This document shows, one piece after another, positions 7,594 to 16,490 of a DNA stretch of 39,764 bases. Made by a program: the position numbers and the translations under genes. The stretch is from Mycobacteriales bacterium (GTDB lineage: Bacteria; Actinomycetota; Actinomycetes; Mycobacteriales; QHCD01): positions 1 to 39,764 of the forward strand of contig DASXJE010000029.1 in the NCBI GenBank assembly GCA_036497565.1. Direction: 5' to 3'. The notes under the pieces are model-generated. The model did no database searches. It was not told where the DNA came from and worked only from the letters and a program-made list of their open reading frames with translations. Numbering within the stretch: the first letter of the stretch is position 1; every line of letters starts with the position of its first letter.

Positions 7594-9369
7594 TCAGGGG
7601 TGCATGGTCGTGGTGACCGTGGCCGACCGCAGCCCGTTCACGACGGCGTAGTAGGAGTAGGTGTCGCCGGCGAGGTACGTCGTCGCGTACGTGCCGGCCG
7701 CGCCGGTGGGCAGCGAGCGGCGCATGACGAAGCTGCTCTGTCCGGCCCGCCGGAACCAGATCTGCGCGATGCTGTCCGGTCGGGCGGTCCCCGTGATCGA
7801 GACCGTCGAGCCCGCGGCCGCCGAAGCCGGTCCGGTGATGGTGGGTGAGATCTGGGTCAGCACGGTCTCGGTGGACACGGGGCCGGCCCCGGGGACGGAC
7901 ACGACTGCGTAGTAGCGGTAGTCGTCGTCGGCTAGGTACGTCGTGGCGAAGGTCCCGTCCGCCGAGACCGGCAACGCTCGCCGGGCGACGTAGCCGGTGC
8001 CGTCGCGCTTGTGGAAGTACGGGACGACGGTGGCGCCGGGCGGTGCGGTCCCGGTGACGCGCACCGTGGAGTGCAGGGCCGCGTACTTCGGCCCGGACAG
8101 GGTGCTGGCGACGTTCTCCGGTCGCCACCAGGTCGAGCGCAGCCCGAGCCGGATGCTGCTCTGGTCGGTCAACTGCACGGCGGTCGCCCGACCGGACCTG
8201 TCCACTCCGTCGAGTTCGAGGCCGGTGATCCGGCCGCCCCACTGGCCGTGTCCGTCGCGAGAGATGACGCGCACCGCGTGCAGCGTGCCGACCGCGGGGT
8301 ACCAGGCCTCGATGTCCGTCGCGGACAGGGTGGCCGCCCAGGTGTTACTGCTCCGCGGGTCGATCCCGTCGTAGGGGTCGGCCTCGGCCGGCAGATAGGG
8401 AACCCCGCCGGAGACGGTCCAGCCACCGTTCGACGCGCCGAACTCCGCGCTGATCGGCACGCCGTTGTAGGTGCGGATCGCTCCGGCCGTCGCCTGGGTG
8501 GCCGCGGTGGTGCGGGCGTCCTCGATGTCGACCCCGCCGTACACCTGACAGGCGGTCGTGTCACAGATGTCGTACGTCGAGGTCTTCCCGTGCGCGATCG
8601 CGTAGGTGCGGGCGGCGACGGCCTGGGCCTGCAGCGCCGCGGCCGGCCAGCTGGGGATGGACTCGGCGGGCACGACGCCGTCGACGTAGGACTCGAGGTC
8701 GAGCGTGTTCACCACCTGCAGCTGCGTCGCGCCGGTGGGGCTCGCGGTGAGGGTGCCCCGGTATCGCTTGCTCCCCGCTCCGACGTGGAGCGTCACCGGC
8801 CCGGTGGCGGCGAAGCGGAGCGGGCCGACGAAGCCCGAATTGGCGCTGGGGTAGGCGGTCCAGGTGCTGCCGTTGAACGACTCGAGGCGCAGGACGGATC
8901 CGTCCCGGCGGGCGCGCCAGCGCTGGGGTCCGGTCGGCAGGTGATAGAGCGCATTGCTGTCGAGGTCGCGCGCGGTCAACCCGGCCGCCGGATCGACCTG
9001 CGTGGTCGTCGCCGTTGCCGCGCTGATCAGTACCCGGATGGAACTCGGACCGCGGGTCGGCTGCGCGGTTCCCGGGTAATAGAAGGACAGGATCGCGGTG
9101 GCGGACAGACCGTGCTCGGCGGCGCCGGCAGCCCCCCACTGCGACATCCCGCGGCCATGTCCATAGCCGTGTCCGTCGACGTGGAACACCCCGCCGGCGG
9201 GAACCGGGTAGACCTCGGCGGTGCCGGCGTCCGGGGCGGGAGTTCGCGCGAACGGGCGCTCCGGTCCGCTCGCCGATGCGGCCGGGAGCGTCAGGGCGAG
9301 CAGCAGCACGGCTCCGCCGACGACAGCCACCGCCGACCCGCGTGGCGTCCACCGAGCGTGGACAGCCAT
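7594..9369 (-). CDS. Secreted SpoIID/LytB-domain protein with two C-terminal beta-sandwich repeats
   Basis: The 591-residue protein starts with a signal peptide (about 10-34, VVGGAVLLLALTLPAASAS). GHGYGHGRGMSQWGA (66-80) and LESYVDGVVPAE (225-236) with QAQAVAARTYA (247-257) are SpoIID/LytB hallmarks; Glu236 matches the key Glu. SpoIID enzymes are lytic transglycosylases on denuded peptidoglycan, and LytB relatives enhance amidases. Residues about 425-508 and 509-590 are two similar repeats (each with ITGTA or VTGTA and ending in TYLA...YYAVV), probable Ig-like wall-binding modules. The GHGxGHG motif lies before the core rather than after it. ATG 9369 follows a GGGGGG ribosome-binding site. 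It may make room for the exported glycan. Confidence 0.85.
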   Translation of the reverse strand: MAVHARWTPRGSAVAVVGGAVLLLALTLPAASASGPERPFARTPAPDAGTAEVYPVPAGGVFHVDGHGYGHGRGMSQWGAAGAAEHGLSATAILSFYYPGTAQPTRGPSSIRVLISAATATTTQVDPAAGLTARDLDSNALYHLPTGPQRWRARRDGSVLRLESFNGSTWTAYPSANSGFVGPLRFAATGPVTLHVGAGSKRYRGTLTASPTGATQLQVVNTLDLESYVDGVVPAESIPSWPAAALQAQAVAARTYAIAHGKTSTYDICDTTACQVYGGVDIEDARTTAATQATAGAIRTYNGVPISAEFGASNGGWTVSGGVPYLPAEADPYDGIDPRSSNTWAATLSATDIEAWYPAVGTLHAVRVISRDGHGQWGGRITGLELDGVDRSGRATAVQLTDQSSIRLGLRSTWWRPENVASTLSGPKYAALHSTVRVTGTAPPGATVVPYFHKRDGTGYVARRALPVSADGTFATTYLADDDYRYYAVVSVPGAGPVSTETVLTQISPTITGPASAAAGSTVSITGTARPDSIAQIWFRRAGQSSFVMRRSLPTGAAGTYATTYLAGDTYSYYAVVNGLRSATVTTTMHP

Positions 9370-9413
9370 GCGTGCCCCCCAGCTCCGACCGGAGCGCGAA
9401 TTCGACACCCCAG

Positions 9414-9428
9414 GTAACCGAGGGTAAT
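9414..9428. promoter_or_regulatory. MtrA-like direct repeat upstream of the SpoIID gene
   Basis: GTAAC-CGAGG-GTAAT lies 45-59 bp before the SpoIID start. The actinobacterial response regulator MtrA binds direct repeats close to GTnAC-N5-GTnAC and controls cell-wall hydrolases. One half-site ends in T instead of C. No mtrA gene is in the window, so this rests on the motif alone. Confidence 0.35.
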
Positions 9429-9504
9429 CGAGTCGCTCCAGACTGGTGGGGTCATTGGGGCCGGGTCGCCCGGTCGGGGGGGGTGCGTGCGATCGCAACT
9501 CCCC

Positions 9505-10929
9505 TTACCGACGGCCTTTTCCGGTTATCGCCGTAAGCCCGAGGACCCCGACGAGCGGTGCCAGGGCCACCGCCGGAAGCAGGTAACGGACCGAGAAGCC
9601 CGCCAGCAACGCCGGGGCAGCCAGCGCACCGATCAGCGCGGCACAGATGAGCAGACAGGCCAGGCGCATCCCGGAGCCGCGGGCCCGGCCGACCCCGGCG
9701 ACGGCCGCGAGTCCGGCGAGCAGCAGCACGCCCAGCAGCGTCCCGGGGGTCCACCACGTGCCGTAGGCATGGAGCGAGCGGGTCAGGACACTGTTGATCC
9801 CGACGTCGGTTCCGCCGTACTTGTCGACGAGCTTCTGAGTGCCCGCCACCCCGGCGGGATAGCCCGGTCGGAAGGTGAAATACCAGTTCGGGAAGCGCTC
9901 GGGGCCGAGTCCGCGGGTCGGGGCGAAGTTGTAGAGGAAGTCGCCCGCCACCGTGCGCAGGTAGTCCAGCGGCTGCTGCGTGATGACGCGACGGGCGAAG
10001 TCCCCGTCGAGCTGGTCGACCGTCATCCCCTGCGCCGGTGTGATGGTCCAGGACGGCGACGACGGGCTCCACATCAACTGCGACAGGTTCCGCTGGCCCG
10101 GCTCCAGCAGCGGGCCGAGGGACCGCTCGGCGAGCGGCAGGTCGAGCCCGGTGGTGCCGGCGAACGCCATGACCCGTCCGTAGAGGAAGTGCCCGGAGTA
10201 GCCGTAGGTGAGGCCGAAAGAGCCTCGGGTGTTGTCCATCCAGGTGGCGTAGGCGACGACGGGGGCGGCGAACGCGACGACGGCGATCAGGGCCTGGGCG
10301 ACGCGTCGTCGCCATCCCGCGCGACTCACGAGGACGAAGCCGACCACGACGAACCCGAGGAGAAGATCTCCCGACCGGGTCACCGCCGAGAGGCCGAGCA
10401 GCAGGCTCGCGATCGCCGCTCCCCAGAGCGAGCTCGACAGCCGAACGCCGGCACGGGGCTCCGTCGGGTCCGAAGGCCGATCGCTGCTCGGCCACCCGAG
10501 AATCAGGACTGCGGCGACGACGAGCACCTCCGCCGTCACTTCGGTGAGCACGTAATGCTCCAGCACCACCTGGAGGGGATCGAGCAACACGGGGAGCGTC
10601 GCCAGCGCCGCCCAGCCCCGCGCGCATCCCCAGCGGAGGAGGAAGACGTAGATCGCGACGGCCATGGCCAGTCCGAGCAGATGCTGGACCACGGCGACGA
10701 GGTTGATGCCCTGCAGGATCAGGAGCCCGCGCAGCAGAACCGAGTAGGCCGTGGTCCGCGCCGTACCGGGGATCCATCGACCTTGCGCGAAGCTGAGGTA
10801 ATACGCGCTGTCCGGGAACATCAGCGCCGGGCGGTAGGCGAAGGTCGTCGCGAGCCGAAGCAGCACGCCGGCCAGGAGCAGCACCGCGAAGACGAGGTGG
10901 CTACGCCAGATCCTGCGGAGCCACGCCAT
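9505..10929 (-). CDS. Multi-pass membrane protein, putative GT-C glycosyltransferase
   Basis: The 474-residue protein has about ten hydrophobic helices. Helix 1 (FAVLLLAGVLLRLATTF) is followed by PALMFPDSAYYL, which places an acidic residue in the first outer loop as in GT39/PMT-like GT-C enzymes; GTARTTAYSVLL and LEHYVLTEVTAEVL follow the same plan. A C-terminal group of helices ends at residue 474 with no soluble domain. It probably uses a polyprenyl-phosphate sugar outside the membrane. ATG 10929 follows GGGGA with 6 nt spacing, and a TATCGT box lies at 10970-10965. Acceptor and sugar are unknown. Confidence 0.65.
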   Translation of the reverse strand: MAWLRRIWRSHLVFAVLLLAGVLLRLATTFAYRPALMFPDSAYYLSFAQGRWIPGTARTTAYSVLLRGLLILQGINLVAVVQHLLGLAMAVAIYVFLLRWGCARGWAALATLPVLLDPLQVVLEHYVLTEVTAEVLVVAAVLILGWPSSDRPSDPTEPRAGVRLSSSLWGAAIASLLLGLSAVTRSGDLLLGFVVVGFVLVSRAGWRRRVAQALIAVVAFAAPVVAYATWMDNTRGSFGLTYGYSGHFLYGRVMAFAGTTGLDLPLAERSLGPLLEPGQRNLSQLMWSPSSPSWTITPAQGMTVDQLDGDFARRVITQQPLDYLRTVAGDFLYNFAPTRGLGPERFPNWYFTFRPGYPAGVAGTQKLVDKYGGTDVGINSVLTRSLHAYGTWWTPGTLLGVLLLAGLAAVAGVGRARGSGMRLACLLICAALIGALAAPALLAGFSVRYLLPAVALAPLVGVLGLTAITGKGRR

Positions 10930-10964
10930 CCGAATCCCCGTCTCAACGCCGACCGGACGGGCAC

Positions 10965-10970
10965 ACGATA
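10965..10970 (-). promoter_or_regulatory. Candidate -10 box for the GT-C gene at 10929
   Basis: TATCGT on the minus strand, about 35 nt before the ATG, lies in the 56 bp gap after the GT2 gene. It would let the GT-C gene be transcribed apart from the wzm operon. Confidence 0.35.
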
Positions 10971-10985
10971 GCGGTCCGGTGGCGG

Positions 10986-12023
10986 TCAGGTGTCGCCGCG
11001 CGACCGCACGATCAGGTCGGCGAGCAGCGCGACGGCCGCGATGATCAGCCCCGTGACGAAGAGCAGCACGGCGTTGGTCGTGATCCGCAGGTCGTAGCGG
11101 ATGAGGTCGGTGATCCCCTTGATCACGCCCACGCTCAGCAGCGTCAGGGCGAGCGGCATCAGGACCTTGATGGGGTTGAAGTACATGACCATCCGCAACA
11201 CCTGGAGGATGTAGCGGTAGGCGTCCTTCGTGAAGTGGAACTTCGACGTCCCGGCCCGCTTACCGTAGGTGATGTCGAGATAGTCGATCGGGTGCTGGTT
11301 GGACAGGAACGACATGGTGATCGTCGTGACGCAGGAGAATCCCGGCGGCAGCAGCCGGAGATAGGGCAACGCCACCTCCCGCCGGAACGCCCGCAAACCG
11401 GAGTTGAGGTCCGGGATCTTCGTCGACGCCAGGTATTCGGCGATCTTGCGGATGACCCACTTCGCCGGGACCCGCAGGGCCTTGAAGGTGCCCTCCTCGG
11501 TCCGCCGCGCGCCGACGACCTGGTCGACGCCGGGACGATCGAGCAGATACTGCACGAACTCCGGGATCCGGTCGTTGGGGTAGGTCATGTCGGCGTCGGT
11601 CCACACCACGACCCGCCCGTAGGCCTCGTTGGTGCCGATCCGCCTGGCCGTGCCGGACCCGCCGTTACGGCGGAACGGCATCAGTCGCATCCGCGGGTAG
11701 GACGGCAGCGCCCCACGTAGGACGGCAAGGGTGTCGTCGGTGGACTTGTCGTCGATGACCAGGAGTTCGTAGGTGAACGGGCTCTCCCGCAGCGCCTCGT
11801 CGATGCGCTCGATCTCCAGGAGCACGTGGTCCTGCTCGTTGTAACAGGGAAGGACGACGGTGACGTCGAGCGTGTTGGCTCCGGCCGGCCGGCCGCGCCC
11901 GCCGAGGCCACTGCTCTCGTGCGGCCGGCTGGGATAGCTCGGTTCACCCGCGGGAAGGATCGTCGTCTCCTCGGAGCCGGGACGGTCGGTCTCTGGCTGG
12001 CGGGCGGGTTCGGCAACGCTCAC
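10986..12023 (-). CDS. GT2 family polyprenyl-phosphate glycosyltransferase-like, two C-terminal membrane helices
   Basis: The 345-residue protein has a variable N-terminal 50 residues, a GT-A domain (VVLPCYNEQ 56-64, DDKSTDD 91-97, metal-binding TDADMTYP 142-149, DLNSGLRAFRRE 205-216) and two helices (about 288-305 and 317-337). This layout is shared with dolichol/polyprenyl-phosphate mannosyl- and glucosyltransferases, which charge a lipid carrier for GT-C enzymes. GTG 12023 is preceded by GAGGAG at 10 nt; no in-frame ATG is better placed. An open frame runs on upstream through the next gene but is antisense-like noise. It lies 113 bp after the GT-C gene of the wzm operon. Confidence 0.8.
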   Translation of the reverse strand: MSVAEPARQPETDRPGSEETTILPAGEPSYPSRPHESSGLGGRGRPAGANTLDVTVVLPCYNEQDHVLLEIERIDEALRESPFTYELLVIDDKSTDDTLAVLRGALPSYPRMRLMPFRRNGGSGTARRIGTNEAYGRVVVWTDADMTYPNDRIPEFVQYLLDRPGVDQVVGARRTEEGTFKALRVPAKWVIRKIAEYLASTKIPDLNSGLRAFRREVALPYLRLLPPGFSCVTTITMSFLSNQHPIDYLDITYGKRAGTSKFHFTKDAYRYILQVLRMVMYFNPIKVLMPLALTLLSVGVIKGITDLIRYDLRITTNAVLLFVTGLIIAAVALLADLIVRSRGDT

Positions 12024-12136
12024 GAGACGGGAACTCCTCGATGAGTGGTCGTGGGACGGGCCGATCCTGCCACCTTCGACGGCGGGATGGCGACAACGGC
12101 GTAAAGCATACCAATGCTGTCTGCTATCCCCGGCTG

Positions 12137-13933
12137 TCAGCGACGGGGTCGGTCGAATCGGGCAAGCCGGAGCACCCACACGTGCACATGGATCGAGTTG
12201 GAGGTGAGCACCGCGCGCCGCAGCACGTGGGGACCGTAGGGCCGCAGCGCGGCGAGCGCGGTCGGGAACTCCGAGCCCGTCTTGCTCAGCAACAGCAACG
12301 TCGGCGGGCGCCTGCGAGCGAGCGCGGCCCGATCCGGGCGGCTGAAGTGAGGCAGGTCGTAGCTCAGGGACTTGCCATGCCACAGGTACTGCGCGGTCGG
12401 CAGGTTGAGTACGGCGCCCTGGTGCGCCGGGTACCACATCATCAGGTAGTCGTCCTTGTAGCGGGCCGTCGGCACCACGGTGTGTAGCTCGCTGGTGACC
12501 CGGTAGACGTCGACCTGGCGCTGCCCGTCGCCGCCGATGGTGTCGGCGTAGTTCCCCCGTGGGAGCCCGGTCTCGCCGGCCAGATGGGGTTGGTAGCTGC
12601 CCTTCCCGACGGTCAGGCCGAGAATCACGGCGACTACAAGCAGCGCGGCCACCGCACCGACGGGCCGCGCACCCCGGGCCAACCGGGCCACGGCCACCGC
12701 GATCACCACGACGGCGGCGAGCACGGACCCCACGACGGCCATGCCGAACGATGGGAGCGGCTCGATCACCCGGTAGAGGAGGGGGATCGCGACGACGAGC
12801 GCGGCCGGCAGCCACGCGGTCGCGGCGCGGTCGAAGAGCCGCCGGCACAGGCCGACGACCACGAACGCGATGGTCAGGCAGACCCCGGGCCAGAGCATCG
12901 ACACGTAGAGGTGGAACTCCAGCGTCGCGGTCTTGCCGCCGAAGAACTGCAGGACAACATAGACGACCCACTGGAGTCCGGCGATGCCGAGCACGGTCCG
13001 CTCGGTCAGAGACGAGGACGGCCGGCGCCGGACCTGAAGCACCAGCCAGGCCGCCAGCGCGACCGGCGGGGCCAGCAGGTAGTCGCGGCCGTAGACCCAG
13101 TGCCAGTTGGAGGACCACCAGTGGGGCAGCTGTTGCGGTGACCGCAGGTGCGACGAGGCATCCAGCGTCGGACTGATGATGTTGTACGCCGTACCGAACA
13201 CGACATGCGCGATCACCGCGAGCACGCAGGTCACCACGACCACACAGCCGACGAGTACCGCGACCTCGACCAGGAGCTGCCGCCCGCGCCGCCACGAGAC
13301 CCCGAGGTAGACCAGGACGGTCGCCGCCACCAGCGCGACGGCGACGCCCTGCGAGTGCACCGCGAGGGAAAGCGCGAGCCCGGCGGCCGTGACCCAGCCG
13401 AGCCGTCGTCGTCGGGTAGTCGCCGGCATCACCAGACAGGCCACTCCGGCCGTCAGGTAGGACACCGCGGCGGAGTCCGGGTAGTCGGTGCCCCAGGCGT
13501 TGAAGATGACCGGGCTGGTCAGCAGCACGGCCACCACGACGGCGCCGGCACCGCGGCCGAACAATCGCCGGAACAGCAGATAGGCCGGTACGACGGCGAT
13601 CAGGGCGAGCACGTAGCGGAACACGTAGAACCCTGGCACCGCACCGAAAAGGAGATAGAACGCACGGGCGGGCAGCAGGAACCCGAGCCGCACCCGGTAG
13701 TACATACCCGACGTGGGGTAACGCAGGACCAGGTCCTGGCCGTGCTGGGCGTAGGCGGTGTAGAAGGACGGGTCGATCATGTCCGCCCGGGCCATCGACC
13801 GGATGTGCAGCACGTAGAACGCGATCACCGGGCTGGCCAGCAGAAGCACCGTCTCTACCGGCCAGCTCCGCACCCACCGCCGAGCGGGCCATTGCGGCGG
13901 AGCAAGGTCGGTGGCCGGGGCCGTCGTCGTCAT
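12137..13933 (-). CDS. Large GT-C-like membrane protein
   Basis: The 598-residue protein has roughly a dozen hydrophobic helices (first VETVLLLASPVIAFYVLHI, about 26-44) and a soluble C-terminal domain of about 130 residues after the last helix (VGAVAALLVVAVILGLTVG). The first outer loop carries ARADMIDPSFYTAYAQH, with acidic residues where GT-C catalytic residues lie, and GTDYPDSAAVSYL follows in a later loop. It is the last tightly coupled gene of the wzm operon: ATG 13933 overlaps the methyltransferase stop by ATGA. Probable role is sugar addition to the exported polymer outside the membrane. Confidence 0.65.
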   Translation of the reverse strand: MTTTAPATDLAPPQWPARRWVRSWPVETVLLLASPVIAFYVLHIRSMARADMIDPSFYTAYAQHGQDLVLRYPTSGMYYRVRLGFLLPARAFYLLFGAVPGFYVFRYVLALIAVVPAYLLFRRLFGRGAGAVVVAVLLTSPVIFNAWGTDYPDSAAVSYLTAGVACLVMPATTRRRRLGWVTAAGLALSLAVHSQGVAVALVAATVLVYLGVSWRRGRQLLVEVAVLVGCVVVVTCVLAVIAHVVFGTAYNIISPTLDASSHLRSPQQLPHWWSSNWHWVYGRDYLLAPPVALAAWLVLQVRRRPSSSLTERTVLGIAGLQWVVYVVLQFFGGKTATLEFHLYVSMLWPGVCLTIAFVVVGLCRRLFDRAATAWLPAALVVAIPLLYRVIEPLPSFGMAVVGSVLAAVVVIAVAVARLARGARPVGAVAALLVVAVILGLTVGKGSYQPHLAGETGLPRGNYADTIGGDGQRQVDVYRVTSELHTVVPTARYKDDYLMMWYPAHQGAVLNLPTAQYLWHGKSLSYDLPHFSRPDRAALARRRPPTLLLLSKTGSEFPTALAALRPYGPHVLRRAVLTSNSIHVHVWVLRLARFDRPRR

Positions 13934-15066
13934 CGGGTGACGAGAAAGCCTCTACGCCGCCAGTCGTAGGACCGCGACTCCGAGATCTCGTCCCAGTCGA
14001 TCACGGTGAGGACGCGCCCGCCGGCCTCGCGTACCCAGTTGCGGACCTCGTCCTCGGTCACCCCGTGCATCTCCATGACCGGCGCGGACTCGTCACCGGC
14101 GGGCTGGTCGCGCTTGGTCCGCCGGACCAGCTCGGACAGCGCGCGCCGGACCTTCACCGGTGCGGTGACGCTGGTCGATCCGCGGTGGGAGAACCACGCG
14201 ACGCCTTCCTGCACGCAGTCCACCTCCAGCCGGTAGTCACCACGCCGGGCCGGCGCAGTCACCTCCAGCTCCACCCGCACCGACGCACCGGGAGCCAGGT
14301 CCTCGGGGAGCGGGACGCGACCGTCGTCGATCACGACCTGCTTTCCGCCGGCGGTCAGCCAGTGGTTGGCCACCGTCACCTGGAACCATCCCTCGCTCCC
14401 CGTCGCCGGAAAACTCACCGGGCCGCCGTTGCGGACCTCCACCTCGACCAGCGCGCTCTCGCCGGGCCGGAGGCTGGTCGGCGGGTCGGACAGCGTGAGC
14501 TGCGCGCGGAATGCGTCGTCCGGGAGCGCCTCGGTGGCGCCCACGACCGGCTCGGTGACCATCTCGAACAACGCCATGCCGTCCGGGCTCAGCAGCCGGA
14601 AGAACTCATCGACGTACTTCCGGCTGTACCGGGGCTCCATGTGCTGCAGTACGTGCGCGGTGTAGACGAAGTCGAACGTGCCGTCGGGAAAGAGGCTGAG
14701 GTCATCCCTGTCGTTGACGTGGTAGGTGCACCGGTCGCCGTGCTGGTTCCACTCCCTGGCCAGCTCGACCATCGACGGCGCGATGTCCACCCCGTCGACC
14801 CGCTCGAACGCACCACCGAGCGCCTGGGTGAGCCGACCCACGCCGCAGCCGAAGTCGAGCGCCCGGTTGCGTGGCAGCTGCCGTCCCGCCGAGGCTCCGG
14901 CCTTGTCGACACGCTCGAGGATCCGGCGGATCTCGACCTGCCCGCTGTCGAAAAAGGCCTCTTTGTCCCAGCGCCCGTGCTGCTTGCCGGGAGCGGACAA
15001 CACCGCCCACAAGGGGTCGGTCTTGCCGAATTTCTCCCAGTGCCGGCCGAGCTCGCTCAATTCCAT
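13930..15066 (-). CDS. SAM-dependent methyltransferase with an inserted beta-sandwich domain
   Basis: The 378-residue protein opens with a class I methyltransferase half: ALDFGCGVGRLT (69-80, SAM loop), GVDIAPSMVELA and FDFVYTAHVLQHM (131-143). After ALFEMVTEPV (about 165-174) comes a domain of about 120 residues (188-305) with LRPGESALVEVEVRN, NHWLTAGGKQ, PLPEDLAPG and VQEGVAWFSHRG, an Ig-like beta-sandwich pattern seen in other polysaccharide enzymes. The last 60 residues (VTEDEVRNWVREAGGRVLTVIDWDE then GFLVTR) resemble the final strands of a methyltransferase, so the sandwich seems inserted. ATG 15066 starts 11 nt after the GT4 stop. It probably methylates a sugar of the exported glycan. 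Confidence 0.75.
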   Translation of the reverse strand: MELSELGRHWEKFGKTDPLWAVLSAPGKQHGRWDKEAFFDSGQVEIRRILERVDKAGASAGRQLPRNRALDFGCGVGRLTQALGGAFERVDGVDIAPSMVELAREWNQHGDRCTYHVNDRDDLSLFPDGTFDFVYTAHVLQHMEPRYSRKYVDEFFRLLSPDGMALFEMVTEPVVGATEALPDDAFRAQLTLSDPPTSLRPGESALVEVEVRNGGPVSFPATGSEGWFQVTVANHWLTAGGKQVVIDDGRVPLPEDLAPGASVRVELEVTAPARRGDYRLEVDCVQEGVAWFSHRGSTSVTAPVKVRRALSELVRRTKRDQPAGDESAPVMEMHGVTEDEVRNWVREAGGRVLTVIDWDEISESRSYDWRRRGFLVTR

Positions 15067-15077
15067 GGTCGGCGAGC

Positions 15078-16490
15078 CTAGTCGGCCTGGGTCACGGTAG
15101 GCACGTCGTCGTCGCCCGGTACGGGGTCGGTCGAACGCCGGACGGCCAGCTCCTCGAGGGCCTCGACGGTGGCCGCCCGCAATGCGTTGACCTGACCGAC
15201 GACGGGCTCGACCTCCCACGCGGTGAGCCGGCGGACCATGCGTTTGACGAAGGCCGCGCTGGCCCGGTGCGAGTTGGTCGGGGGGAGCTGCAACTGGTGG
15301 ACCCGGCGTACCGGGGCGCTCACTGTGCTGGCGCCCAGCAACGCCTCCGTATCGGTTCCGGCCGTACGGGTACCACCCGCCGCGACCCGCGACCCACGGT
15401 CGGTCGCGGCCCGCAACCGCACCTCCTGCTGGATCGCGCCGCGCAGGTCGTCGCCCTCGATCGGCCACGGTGTCGACGGGAAGTTCATCGTGCGCTGGCC
15501 GGCCGCGCTCCACATCGCCGTGCGCAGCTCCGCGTCGTCGGCCACGAGGGTCACGTCGCGTCCGGCGGCCGCCTGCTCGGGTAGGCCGCCGACGGCGGTC
15601 GCGATGATCGGCCGGCCGTAGAGGGCGGCGCGCTCCAGTACACCGGAGGACCAGATCGAGCGGTAGGGCAGGACGACGACGTCCGACGCGACGATCCACC
15701 GGTCGAACAACTCGTCGCTGACGTAGCCGTCGTGCAGGCCGACCCCGTCGGTCGCGCGCGCGAGCACCGACAGTTCGTTGTTGTAGGCGACGTAGCCCGG
15801 ATCGTCGACCCGCACCGACCCGACGATGTCCAGTCGGCAGCCGCGGGCGCCGAGGCCGGCGAACGCCGTCACCGCACGGTCGAAACCCTTGTGTGGCTGG
15901 ATGAATCCGATGGACAGGAACGTAAAGGCGTCTTGCGGTATGCCGAGCGACGCGCGGGCGCGGATGCGGTCGTAGAACGTGCGCGGGAGAAAACGCACGC
16001 CGTGCTCGGTGAGCGTGATCTTCTGCGGGGAGACGCCGAACGCTTGGGCGAAGGTGCGCCGCTCGTTCTCGGTGTGTACGACGATGCGGTCCACCGACGA
16101 CCACAGCAGCCGATTGGCCACCCCGTCGAGGCCCAGCCGTCCGTGCCGGTAGTCGATCTCGTGGACGACGACCTCGACCTCACCCGCGCGCCGGAACGCC
16201 GCCAACAGCGCCAGGCTGACCGCGGCACGGTCGCGGGCGGTGCTCGGCACCGGATAGAAGAAATCGGGGTGGAACTGCACGATCAGCTTGTCGTACCGGC
16301 CGACCCGTTTCGCCAGCGCGAGCGCACCGCGCGGGCCGACCAGGTCGAGGTGGTAGTGGGCCGCCGAGGGACCCGGCGAGAGCACCTCGACGTCGTGCCC
16401 TTCGGCCCGCAGTCCCTTGACCGCCTGCACCGCGTAGGAGGCGATGCCGTCGCGGATCGGCGGATAGGGAGTGACCATCAGGATTCTCAT
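15078..16490 (-). CDS. GT4 family glycosyltransferase with C-terminal extension
   Basis: The 470-residue protein begins MRILMVTPYPPIRDGIASYA, the GT-B N-terminal loop, and has VVVHEIDYRHGR, VHTENERRTF, IGFIQPHKGFDRA and a nucleotide-binding region RSIWSSGVLERAALYGRPIIAT, in which the first Glu of EX7E is replaced. After about residue 385 a tail of roughly 85 residues includes KRMVRRLTAWEVEPVVGQVNALRAATVEAL, a helical motif also found at the N-terminus of some polysaccharide methyltransferases. ATG 16490 overlaps the upstream stop by ATGA. An in-frame ATG 12 nt earlier (16502) is the alternative start. Confidence 0.8.
   Translation of the reverse strand: MRILMVTPYPPIRDGIASYAVQAVKGLRAEGHDVEVLSPGPSAAHYHLDLVGPRGALALAKRVGRYDKLIVQFHPDFFYPVPSTARDRAAVSLALLAAFRRAGEVEVVVHEIDYRHGRLGLDGVANRLLWSSVDRIVVHTENERRTFAQAFGVSPQKITLTEHGVRFLPRTFYDRIRARASLGIPQDAFTFLSIGFIQPHKGFDRAVTAFAGLGARGCRLDIVGSVRVDDPGYVAYNNELSVLARATDGVGLHDGYVSDELFDRWIVASDVVVLPYRSIWSSGVLERAALYGRPIIATAVGGLPEQAAAGRDVTLVADDAELRTAMWSAAGQRTMNFPSTPWPIEGDDLRGAIQQEVRLRAATDRGSRVAAGGTRTAGTDTEALLGASTVSAPVRRVHQLQLPPTNSHRASAAFVKRMVRRLTAWEVEPVVGQVNALRAATVEALEELAVRRSTDPVPGDDDVPTVTQAD

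Noticed and set aside
9452-10971. Long open frames on both strands across the 9505-10929 gene
   Set aside because: They are shadows of the membrane protein gene; only that frame gives hydrophobic helices and conserved loops.
10986-13892. A single long minus-strand frame joining the GT2 gene with sequence upstream
   Set aside because: The upstream part is Arg/Ala/Gly-rich and overlaps the well-supported GT-C gene in another frame. The GT2 protein begins at GTG 12023 with GAGGAG upstream.
13930-16104. A longer version of the methyltransferase starting inside the GT4 gene
   Set aside because: The added residues are low-complexity and antisense-like relative to the GT4 frame. ATG 15066 begins a complete methyltransferase.
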